Shown: one piece after another, positions 36,841 through 43,210 of the stretch | Position numbering within the stretch: the first letter of the stretch is position 1 | Layout: every line of letters begins with the position of its first letter | From: Lachnospiraceae bacterium | GTDB taxonomy: Bacteria; Bacillota; Clostridia; Lachnospirales; Lachnospiraceae | NCBI GenBank assembly: GCA_022510565.1 | Contig: JAFLTE010000004.1 | Coordinates: 1-64,000 of the forward strand | Length of the DNA stretch: 64,000 nt | Reading direction: 5' to 3' | Translations under genes and position numbers: made by a program | Notes under the pieces: model-generated | What the model was told of the DNA's origin: nothing | The model's input: the letters and a program-made list of their open reading frames with translations, nothing else | The model's database searches: none

Positions 36841-38244
36841 ATGAAAAAAGAAGCTTTAAATCCATATTTGCCGTCATGGGAATATATACCGGACGGTGAG
36901 CCCTATGTATTCGGGGACAGGGTGTATATATACGGCTCACATGACTTTTATAACGGATATGTGTTCTGTATGGGCGATTACGTCTGTTGGTCTGCTCCGA
37001 TAGATAATCTTGGCAATTGGCGTTACGAGGGAGTTATATATCATAAAACAGATGACCCACTCAACAGAGAGGGAAAGATGTGCCTGTACGCACCGGATGT
37101 CACGGTAGGTCCGGACGGCAGATACTATCTGTACTATGTGCTGGATAAAGTTTCGGTGGTGTCCGTGGCAGTGTGTGATACGCCTGCAGGGAAATATAGT
37201 TTCTATGGATATGTGCATTATCCCGACGGGACGAGGTTGGGAGAACGAGAGGGAGATGAGCCGCAGTTTGACCCCGGTGTGCTGACAGAGGGACAAGACA
37301 CATGGCTGTACACAGGATTCTGCGGTGCGGGAGACAAATCACGGACGGGTGCCATGGTGACTTTGCTTGCCGAAGATATGTTGACCGTTAAAGAAGCGCC
37401 CCGATTGGTAGTGCCGGGCAGTGAGTACAGTGAAAACACAGAGTACAAAGGGCACGCTTTCTTCGAGGCGTCATCCATCCGAAAACGAGGTGATATATAC
37501 TACTTCATCTACTCGTCACAGGTTATGCATGAGTTGTGTTATGCCACAAGTGACAAGCCGGACAGAGATTTTGTATACGGCGGCGTAATCGTCAGCAACT
37601 GTGATTTGCATATAGACAGCTATAAGCCGGCGAATCTTCCGATGGCTTACGGTGCCAATAATCACGGAAGTATCGTGGAGATAAACGGCAGATGGTATAT
37701 TTTCTACCATAGACATACAAACGGTACATGGTACAGTCGGCAGGGATGTGCGGAAGAAATCCGATTTAAAGAGGACGGGAGCATACCGCAGGTAGAAATG
37801 ACATCCTGTGGGCTCAATGGAGGAGCGCTTGCGGGAGAAGGTGAACACCCTGCATATCTGGCCTGTAATCTGTTTACGTCCCAGCCTTCCGTTTATGTGG
37901 GAGACGACCGTTTTCCGAAAATCATGCAGGATGGAAGAGACGGAGATGAGGAAGAGGGATATATAGCCAACATCAAGGATTCTGCAACAGCAGGATTCAA
38001 GTACTTCCGTTGTAAGAACATCAGAAAATGCAGCATTACCACGAGAGGTTATGCGGACGGTATTTTTGAAATCAGAACCAAGTGGGACGGAGCGGTTATG
38101 GCCTCGATTAAGATTCAAAATTCCAATGTGTGGGAGACTTACACTGCGGATATTGATTTACCGGACGGTATATATGCATTCTATATAACCTACGTCGGAG
38201 GTGGCAATGTAAGCCTGAAATCTTTTGCACTGTTGTGCGACTGA
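36841..38244 (+). CDS. GH43-family glycosidase with C-terminal beta-sandwich
   Basis: A 467-residue intracellular glycosidase, probably acting on arabino- or xylo-oligosaccharides. The propeller carries D35 in YGSHDFYN, D144 in PQFDPGVL and E209 in FFEASSI as likely base, modulator and acid. From about residue 345 a smaller beta-rich region resembling a CBM6-like module follows. The sequence is clearly different from the xylosidase at 18875, being nearer to the arabinan-type GH43 subgroups. No signal peptide. It follows the ABC exporter by 51 bp, but a functional link is unlikely. A good terminator follows. Confidence 0.85.
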   Translation: MKKEALNPYLPSWEYIPDGEPYVFGDRVYIYGSHDFYNGYVFCMGDYVCWSAPIDNLGNWRYEGVIYHKTDDPLNREGKMCLYAPDVTVGPDGRYYLYYVLDKVSVVSVAVCDTPAGKYSFYGYVHYPDGTRLGEREGDEPQFDPGVLTEGQDTWLYTGFCGAGDKSRTGAMVTLLAEDMLTVKEAPRLVVPGSEYSENTEYKGHAFFEASSIRKRGDIYYFIYSSQVMHELCYATSDKPDRDFVYGGVIVSNCDLHIDSYKPANLPMAYGANNHGSIVEINGRWYIFYHRHTNGTWYSRQGCAEEIRFKEDGSIPQVEMTSCGLNGGALAGEGEHPAYLACNLFTSQPSVYVGDDRFPKIMQDGRDGDEEEGYIANIKDSATAGFKYFRCKNIRKCSITTRGYADGIFEIRTKWDGAVMASIKIQNSNVWETYTADIDLPDGIYAFYITYVGGGNVSLKSFALLCD

Positions 38245-38260
38245 TAGTTTGAAATGATCG

Positions 38261-38298
38261 AGCAAGCTGTTGTAAAATGCAGCTTGCTTATTATTTTT
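38261..38298 (+). terminator. Rho-independent terminator after GH43
   Basis: 9-bp stem AGCAAGCTG / CAGCTTGCT (38261-38269 with 38280-38288), 10-nt loop, then TATTATTTTT. Confidence 0.85.
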
Positions 38299-38427
38299 GA
38301 CAGCTTACCCGTCAACTTGTTGCTATCATAATGAAATCTGTATATAAAATTAAGGTGCGCTTAAGTATCTGAGAATCAAAATGATACAGAATAATATAGC
38401 AGCATAAAAACGGGAAAGGATAGTCGA

Positions 38428-39363
38428 ATGGAAAAAATCATAGAGACGGAAAATTTGAAAAAGTATTTCGGAAATGTGAAAGCGGTAGACGGTATCAGTC
38501 TTGCGGTAGAAAAGGGAGCGTTGTACGGATTCCTCGGTATCAATGGGGCGGGAAAATCCACAACTATCAATATGTTGTGCACCTTATTTCCACCCACTGC
38601 GGGAAAGGCAAGAATATGTGGCTTTGATTTAGGAAAAGAAGCAGAGCAGATTAAGAGGAGAATCGGCATCGTATATCAGAATAATTGCCTGGACGAGCGG
38701 CTGAGTGTGAAAGAAAATCTGCTCATCTGGGGCAGTCTGTACGGTTTGGACAGCGGGCAGCTGAAGTCAAGACTTGCGCAGGTTTGCGACATATTGGATT
38801 TGAGTGATTTGCTTAAGAGACGATTCGGCAAACTGTCCGGCGGACAGAAAAGACGGTGTGAAATTGCCAAGGCGCTGATGCATAGACCGGAGATTTTGTT
38901 TCTCGATGAACCTACTACAGGACTTGACCCTGCCACAAGAAAAAGCGTTTGGGAGACGGTGGAAAAACTCCGTAAGGACATGGGTATGACAGTGTTTCTG
39001 ACAACACACTATATGGAGGAAGCCGCAAGGGCCACCGATATTGCGATTATTGACGGCGGCAAGTTAAAAGAGACGGGAACACCTTTTTCTTTAAAGGAAC
39101 GGTACGCATCGGACAAACTGTATTTAATTCCAAAGGAAGGAAGAGCAGAAACTCTTACTCAATTCCTGGCGGATAAAAACGTGTCGTATAAAAAGAAGGA
39201 AGAACGGCTGCTTGTTAAACTTGACAACAGCATGGAAGCGCTGGCGCTTTTGGAAGATTTTAGGACATACATAGAAGGCTTTGAAGTGATGCAGGGAACA
39301 ATGGATGACGTGTTTTTGCAGATTACCGGCAAAAGCGTCGCGGAACAGGAGGAAAGCAAATGA
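38428..39363 (+). CDS. ABC transporter ATP-binding protein (DrrA-like)
   Basis: A 311-residue ATPase subunit of an ABC-2 type exporter. Walker A GINGAGKSTT, Q-loop YQNN, signature LSGGQKRRCE, Walker B ILFLDEPTTGLD and switch His in TTHYMEEA are all intact. The ~85-residue C-terminal extension resembles DrrA. The stop overlaps the permease start (ATGA). The next genes, LytTR regulator and DUF3021 protein, probably control it. AAAGGA precedes the start. Confidence 0.93.
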   Translation: MEKIIETENLKKYFGNVKAVDGISLAVEKGALYGFLGINGAGKSTTINMLCTLFPPTAGKARICGFDLGKEAEQIKRRIGIVYQNNCLDERLSVKENLLIWGSLYGLDSGQLKSRLAQVCDILDLSDLLKRRFGKLSGGQKRRCEIAKALMHRPEILFLDEPTTGLDPATRKSVWETVEKLRKDMGMTVFLTTHYMEEAARATDIAIIDGGKLKETGTPFSLKERYASDKLYLIPKEGRAETLTQFLADKNVSYKKKEERLLVKLDNSMEALALLEDFRTYIEGFEVMQGTMDDVFLQITGKSVAEQEESK

Positions 39364-40274
39364 GGGAAGTACAAAGTTTGGTAAAACGTATCACACTCGT
39401 CTATGTGAGAGACAGAGCGGCAGTGTTTTTCTCGATTCTGAGTATGCTGATTATTTTGATGCTTGTATGGCTTTTTCTCGGTAATATGAACAGTGAGAAT
39501 ATCGTCGACGTACTGTCAACCTATGGCGGCGTGCGGGATGCGGTGCAGGATAAGAAAAACGCCGATTATTTCGTTGTAGTGTGGACACTTGCGGGCGTGT
39601 TGCTTTCCAATTGTGTCACAATCAGCATGACAGTAATGGGCAATATGATATATGATGAAGAAAAGAATAAACTTGCCTGCTTCTATGTAGCACCCGTCGG
39701 ACGTATCAAGATTGCGCTGGGGTATGTACTGTCAGCGTGGCTTATCGGTACGGTTATGTGTGCTCTGACCCTTGTTGCGGCACAGGGATGGCTGTTATTA
39801 AGCGGCAGAGAGACTTTGACGGCAGTAGCGATGACGCAGCTTTTGGGTATGATTCTGCTCAATACTTTGGTGTATGCGTCATTGTCTTATCTGGTGGCGC
39901 TTTTTATTCACAGCCAAAGTGCGTGGAGCGGGCTTTTGACAATCGTGGGGACACTGGTCGGTTTTCTTGGTGCGGTTTATCTTCCAGTGTATATGCTACC
40001 GGATAAAGTTGCGTCTTTCCTGAAAGGGCTTCCAATCTTGCACGGTGTATCGATGATGCGCAGGGTTTGCGCGGCAGCAGCAGTGGAGAATACCTTCGCA
40101 GGATTACCGGCGGAAGTTTCAGAGCAATTTTGTGAGAATATGGGAATTGTTATTCATATGGGAGAAACAGAGATTTCGGTTGAATTACAGTGTATCGGAC
40201 TTGTGGCTTTAAGTGTGATCGTGCTTGTTGCGGCTGCTGCAGTCAGCAACAGGAGGAAACTGCGGGACAGATAG
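39360..40274 (+). CDS. ABC-2 type permease
   Basis: A 304-residue membrane subunit with about six helices: one near residue 20-40, a pair around 75-95 and 115-150, others at 165-220, and a last one at 280-297. A large extracellular loop containing the KGLPILHGVSMMRR segment precedes the last helix, as in ABC-2 permeases of drug/polysaccharide exporters. It is translationally coupled to the ATPase gene. Substrate unknown. Confidence 0.88.
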   Translation: MREVQSLVKRITLVYVRDRAAVFFSILSMLIILMLVWLFLGNMNSENIVDVLSTYGGVRDAVQDKKNADYFVVVWTLAGVLLSNCVTISMTVMGNMIYDEEKNKLACFYVAPVGRIKIALGYVLSAWLIGTVMCALTLVAAQGWLLLSGRETLTAVAMTQLLGMILLNTLVYASLSYLVALFIHSQSAWSGLLTIVGTLVGFLGAVYLPVYMLPDKVASFLKGLPILHGVSMMRRVCAAAAVENTFAGLPAEVSEQFCENMGIVIHMGETEISVELQCIGLVALSVIVLVAAAAVSNRRKLRDR

Positions 40275-40323
40275 GCATCGGGGACTGCAAAATTGAGCAG
40301 AGTATGAGGGAAAGGGAGACGGC

Positions 40324-40761
40324 ATGAAGATCATAATCGAGCAGATTGGACCGGAGGAAGAAGAACAGATTTTGATTCGGTGCAGGAGCGTAGACGATTC
40401 CATCGTCGCGCTTGCCAAAGAACTGGAGAAAAGAAGAGAGAGACTGACGGTTCGAGAGGGAGAACGCATTATGCAGGTTGACCCTTTGGACATCTACTAC
40501 TTTGAAGCGGTTGATAATAAAGTTTTTCTTTATACGAAGGAAAAAGTATACGAGACAAAATCGAAGCTGTACGAACTGGAAGAGCAGTTTGGATATACCA
40601 ATTTTATTCGTGTATCCAAATCGGTCATTTTGAATCTGTCTAATGTGGAAAGCTTTTATCCTGAGTTTAACGGGAGATTTGAGGCACTTATGAAAAATAA
40701 AGAGCGGTTGCTGATTTCAAGACAGTATGTGCCGGAATTGAAAAAGAGACTGGGAATATAA
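40324..40761 (+). CDS. Stand-alone LytTR DNA-binding regulator
   Basis: A 145-residue regulator without receiver domain. The C-terminal ~100 residues form a LytTR domain (YYFEAVDNKVFLYT, FIRVSKSVILNLSNVE, NKERLLISRQYV). These short regulators are usually paired with a DUF3021 membrane protein, as here (18 bp gap), and regulate their own operon or adjacent ABC transporters. The N-terminal 40 residues (EQIGPEEEEQILIRC) are typical for this subgroup. Confidence 0.92.
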   Translation: MKIIIEQIGPEEEEQILIRCRSVDDSIVALAKELEKRRERLTVREGERIMQVDPLDIYYFEAVDNKVFLYTKEKVYETKSKLYELEEQFGYTNFIRVSKSVILNLSNVESFYPEFNGRFEALMKNKERLLISRQYVPELKKRLGI

Positions 40762-40778
40762 GAAGGGAGAAGAAGATA

Positions 40779-41210
40779 ATGTGGAATAAAATAAAGGAAT
40801 TTGTCCGTACTTTTGCCTATGTTGTACTGGGAGTGGAAATTTCCACAACTACTTTTATCACGATTTTCTATCCCGGTATTTTACTCTCCGTAGCGCTGTT
40901 GTGGCAGATCCTGGCATGTAGTTTTGTATGTACGCTTGGGAATATACTATGGTGGACGACAAGGCGGCTTGGCAAAACAGAGATTATCATCCGTATTGTT
41001 ATTCATTATGTGTATATCAATTTTGTTGTCTTCGGAAGTGCCCTTTTGTTTAACTGGATTGATTATGACAATCCGGTTATGATAATCAGTATGTTTGTGA
41101 TGGTTTTGGTTGTTTTCATTGCAGTCTTTTTTTCAATCTGGTATTACAGCAAAAGAATATCCGAGATGATGAATCAAGGGTTGAAAGCATATCAGAAGGG
41201 GAAAGAGTAG
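40779..41210 (+). CDS. DUF3021 membrane protein
   Basis: A 143-residue protein with four membrane helices (about 12-33, 40-62, 72-95, 100-122) and a charged C-terminus, matching the DUF3021 family. It is co-encoded with the LytTR regulator and probably holds it at the membrane or modulates its activity, as proposed for LytTR regulatory systems. RBS GAAGGGAGAAG. A perfect dyad follows the stop. Confidence 0.85.
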   Translation: MWNKIKEFVRTFAYVVLGVEISTTTFITIFYPGILLSVALLWQILACSFVCTLGNILWWTTRRLGKTEIIIRIVIHYVYINFVVFGSALLFNWIDYDNPVMIISMFVMVLVVFIAVFFSIWYYSKRISEMMNQGLKAYQKGKE

Positions 41211-41214
41211 AATT

Positions 41215-41241
41215 TTTGAGGTCGCAATTTGCGACCTCAAA
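41215..41241. terminator. Perfect 13-bp inverted repeat, terminator or operator
   Basis: TTTGAGGTCGCAA (41215-41227) and TTGCGACCTCAAA (41229-41241) with one base between them. It follows the DUF3021 gene by 5 bp. The T-run after it is poor (ACTTTATAAA), so it may be a weak bidirectional terminator or a protein-binding site. Confidence 0.55.
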
Positions 41242-41261
41242 CTTTATAAAAGAACATGAGG

Positions 41262-41290
41262 TTGTAACTGCCGAACAATGCTTATACAAT
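41262..41290 (+). promoter_or_regulatory. Predicted promoter of the methyltransferase gene
   Basis: TTGTAA at 41262-41267, 17-bp spacer, TACAAT at 41285-41290. It supports the downstream start at 41333. Confidence 0.5.
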
Positions 41291-41332
41291 AGAATGCAGA
41301 AAAGTGATATATACTTATCTTTGGAGGTTGGT

Positions 41333-42043
41333 ATGGACAAGGAGTATCTGGAACTAAAAAAATGGCTTGAAGAAACAGCAGACGAGCCCTTGGAGGAGAT
41401 GGATGCTTTCTTTGACGCGCGCATTGCCGGGTATGAAGAACATATGTCGCCGTGGAGAGAGCACTATGAGTGGATGGCAAGACAGATTTTTACTGAATGG
41501 TCGGGCGACGGCAATATGAAGAGGTTGCTGGATATTGGCTGCGGAAGTGGTTTAGAGTTGGACCGCATTTTTGAGAAATTCCCGAATTTGCATGTGACGG
41601 GAGTAGATTTATCTACAGCGATGCTTCGTAAGCTTTCCGAAAAGCATAGAGAACGTAATCTTGAATTAGTGCAGGCAGACTATTTCACATATCCGTTAGG
41701 AGAAAACTGCTATGATGCGGCAGTTTCTTTTGAGACATTACATCACTTTACGATGGAGAAAAAGAAGGAGGTTTTCACGAGACTGTATCATTGCTTAAAG
41801 CCCGGCGGTATCTATCTGGAATGTGATTATATAGCAGATACGCAGGAGATAGAAGATTTGTTATTCGCCGAATGCGATAGGAGAAGAAAGCGGGACGGCA
41901 TTCCGCCGGAGACGTTTGTACATTTCGATACGCCTCTGACACTGGAACATGAGATGCAGGCAATGCAGGAGTCCGGATTTGAGCAGGTGGAACTAATTGA
42001 CTGTCTGGACGGTACACCGATGATTAGAGCGGTGAAACAATAA
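41333..42043 (+). CDS. Class I SAM-dependent methyltransferase
   Basis: A 236-residue soluble methyltransferase. Motif I is LLDIGCGSGLELDRI, the acidic end of strand 2 is GVDLSTAML, and motif IV is YDAAVSFETLHHF, followed by LKPGGIYLECD. The frame is open 39 codons further upstream, but those residues look unlike protein, and the GGAGG before the ATG at 41333 plus the preceding promoter support this start. Methyl acceptor unknown. It is followed by the small-peptide locus. Confidence 0.9.
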   Translation: MDKEYLELKKWLEETADEPLEEMDAFFDARIAGYEEHMSPWREHYEWMARQIFTEWSGDGNMKRLLDIGCGSGLELDRIFEKFPNLHVTGVDLSTAMLRKLSEKHRERNLELVQADYFTYPLGENCYDAAVSFETLHHFTMEKKKEVFTRLYHCLKPGGIYLECDYIADTQEIEDLLFAECDRRRKRDGIPPETFVHFDTPLTLEHEMQAMQESGFEQVELIDCLDGTPMIRAVKQ

Positions 42044-42094
42044 AATATTTTGCGAAATAAACGATATTACGTTTATAAATATTATAAAATTATA

Positions 42095-42122
42095 TTGCAT
42101 TATAACACTGTTGTGATATGAT
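42095..42122 (+). promoter_or_regulatory. Predicted extended -10 promoter of the toxin mRNA
   Basis: TTGCAT at 42095-42100, 16-bp spacer, TATGAT at 42117-42122 preceded by TGA (extended -10). The start is expected at about 42129, so the mRNA begins with the repeat that is complementary to its own 3' end. Confidence 0.5.
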
Positions 42123-42215
42123 ATATGCAAGGGTGCTATCCAAAACGGGTAAGCGGTTCGCCTTTTGCCAAAATGAGTACATTTTGAGAACTTCCATTCA
42201 AAGGAGGTTGGACTT

Positions 42216-42359
42216 ATGGAAAATAAAGTGAAAGGTACAGAATATGATGATAGAAACATACATAGGGATCGTAGGGATTATCGTAACAATAGTCAGTATC
42301 ATTGTTACGATAATCAGTATCCTACAGACCTACAAGAAACAGAAACATCAGAAAAGTAA
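42216..42359 (+). CDS. Overlapping upstream ORF of the toxin locus (mok-like)
   Basis: A 47-codon ORF (MENKVKGTEYDD...) with an ideal AAAGGAGG ribosome binding site 8 nt upstream (42200-42207). It overlaps most of the hydrophobic toxin frame in another phase and ends 19 nt before it. Its composition (many Asp, Arg, Tyr, Asn) looks like an off-frame reading of the toxin rather than a functional protein. The likely role is to couple translation to the internal toxin start, as mok does for hok. Whether it is translated is not shown. Confidence 0.5.
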   Translation: MENKVKGTEYDDRNIHRDRRDYRNNSQYHCYDNQYPTDLQETETSEK

Positions 42360-42378
42360 CCGCCTGACCAAGGATTAA
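42244..42378 (+). CDS. Small hydrophobic peptide, candidate type I toxin
   Basis: A 44-residue peptide: MMIETY, one 21-residue membrane segment made almost only of Ile, Val, Gly, Thr and Ser (about residues 7-27), then a basic tail (QTYKKQKHQK...). This layout is typical of type I toxins such as TxpA, BsrG and Fst, though I recognise no direct homologue. An in-frame TGA at 42229-42231 fixes the start to the ATGs at 42244 or 42247. Only a weak AAAGG lies 8 nt upstream. The locus has a sense promoter, a terminator and a strong antisense promoter. Toxicity is inferred. Confidence 0.65.
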   Translation: MMIETYIGIVGIIVTIVSIIVTIISILQTYKKQKHQKSNRLTKD

Positions 42379-42440
42379 GTTACTTTTCTATGTAACAATT
42401 AACCAAGGTGAACCGTTTGCTACGGATAGCACCTTTTATG
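42335..42440 (-). ncRNA. Predicted antisense antitoxin RNA
   Basis: From the minus-strand promoter at 42474-42447 a transcript would start near 42440 and run across the toxin 3' untranslated region into the last ~14 codons. It begins with a hairpin (AAGGTG / CACCTT around CCGT / ACGG) and ends with an 11-bp stem (42389-42379 with 42360-42350) followed by a moderately T-rich stretch, giving about 100 nt. It would be fully complementary to the toxin mRNA 3' end. The 3' limit is approximate. Confidence 0.6.
42405..42437 (+). terminator. Terminator of the toxin mRNA
   Basis: AAGGTG (42405-42410) pairs with CACCTT (42430-42435), with an inner CCGT / ACGG stem, followed by TTTTA. The same sequence read on the minus strand is the 5' hairpin of the antisense RNA. 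Confidence 0.6.
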
Positions 42441-42446
42441 GTTATC

Positions 42447-42474
42447 ATTATAACAGAGTATTTTATTTTGTCAA
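42447..42474 (-). promoter_or_regulatory. Perfect-consensus antisense promoter
   Basis: On the minus strand, TTGACA (42474-42469), 16-bp spacer, TATAAT (42452-42447). Both boxes match the sigma-A consensus 6 of 6. No minus-strand gene lies downstream within range; it fires into the toxin gene. Confidence 0.8.
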
Positions 42475-42556
42475 TTTATATTTTAAAATATGTGAATCAG
42501 AACTTTGAACCCATTTATTTTTCGCACATTGTTCCAATGGAGTCCGGCTTTATCTA

Positions 42557-43099
42557 TTAATCTTTTTTTATTGCAGGATAAAGGGCTAATCCCAATGGTA
42601 CTGCAACACAAACAGCAACTATTGCATTTATAACCGATACCACTGCCTTTTGAGATGTTGTTACCATCACCGCTTGCAGAGGTAACGACAATACAAAACG
42701 GTGTTCAATAAAGCTTTTTGATAAGTATAATATTATATACAATACAGAGCCGCTCAAGGCACCTATCATAAACCGTTTACTTTTGTCAACCTTTTGATTT
42801 GATGCTATCTTGCCGCATAGCCATGACATAAGAAACTTAAAAACAAAAGTGAATGGCGCAGATGATATGTAAGCCGGGTTTGTAAGGTCAAAAAACATTG
42901 AGCCTATACCTGCAGCAAGGCCACCCTGCCATGAACCTAATAACAATCCGGCGAGCAGGCACATAACATTTCCCATGTGCAGCCGTGTATTATCAATTGC
43001 TGTGGGAATAGGTATCTGTAAAAATGCGGAAGCTACATAAACCGCCGCAGCCATCACACCAATCAAAGCCATTTCTCTTATCGTAATTTTCTTTTTCAT
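42557..43099 (-). CDS. ECF transporter S component (possible vitamin B6 type)
   Basis: A 180-residue membrane substrate-binding subunit of an energy-coupling factor importer, with about six helices. It starts MKKKITIREMALIGVMAAAVYVA, the Ala-rich helix 1 typical of S components that docks to EcfT, followed by IPTAIDNTRLHMGNVMCLLAGLLLG. The shared EcfAAT genes are not here. It is divergent from a MocR/PdxR-type regulator, which often controls pyridoxine genes, so pyridoxal or pyridoxine is a reasonable substrate guess; other vitamins are possible. AAGGAG lies 9 nt before the ATG at 43099; a TTG at 43108 is a weaker start. Confidence 0.85.
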   Translation of the reverse strand: MKKKITIREMALIGVMAAAVYVASAFLQIPIPTAIDNTRLHMGNVMCLLAGLLLGSWQGGLAAGIGSMFFDLTNPAYISSAPFTFVFKFLMSWLCGKIASNQKVDKSKRFMIGALSGSVLYIILYLSKSFIEHRFVLSLPLQAVMVTTSQKAVVSVINAIVAVCVAVPLGLALYPAIKKD

Positions 43100-43136
43100 A
43101 ATCAACACTCCTTAAAATATATTTTTTCTTTGCACT

Positions 43137-43192
43137 ATCATACTATTGAATTTGAAGCCATACAATGTTAAAATTGTATGGCATACAATTTT
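43137..43192. promoter_or_regulatory. Divergent promoters with CATACAAT operator repeats
   Basis: Plus strand: TTGAAT (43146-43151), 17 bp, TAAAAT (43169-43174). Minus strand: TTGTAT (43165-43160), 17 bp, TATGAT (43142-43137). Three CATACAAT boxes overlap these: CCATACAAT (43158-43166) inverted against 43173-43181, and the latter also forms a perfect palindrome with 11-bp arms (43170-43180 and 43182-43192). The boxes cover the -35 of the ECF gene and the -10/start of the regulator gene. This is the likely operator of the MocR protein. Confidence 0.75.
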
Positions 43193-43210
43193 GAGGAAAG
43201 AGGTATCAAA

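Larger units (their letters stand above)
42132..42433. repeat. Inverted repeats joining the 5' and 3' ends of the toxin transcript
   Basis: GGTGCTATCC (42132-42141) is the exact reverse complement of 42424-42433. CGGTTCGCCTT (42154-42164) pairs with 42405-42415 over 11 bp with one G-U pair. Both pairings keep the order needed for one panhandle, so the two ends of the predicted mRNA can fold together. The same arrangement means the sense leader resembles the 5' end of the antisense RNA. Confidence 0.75.
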
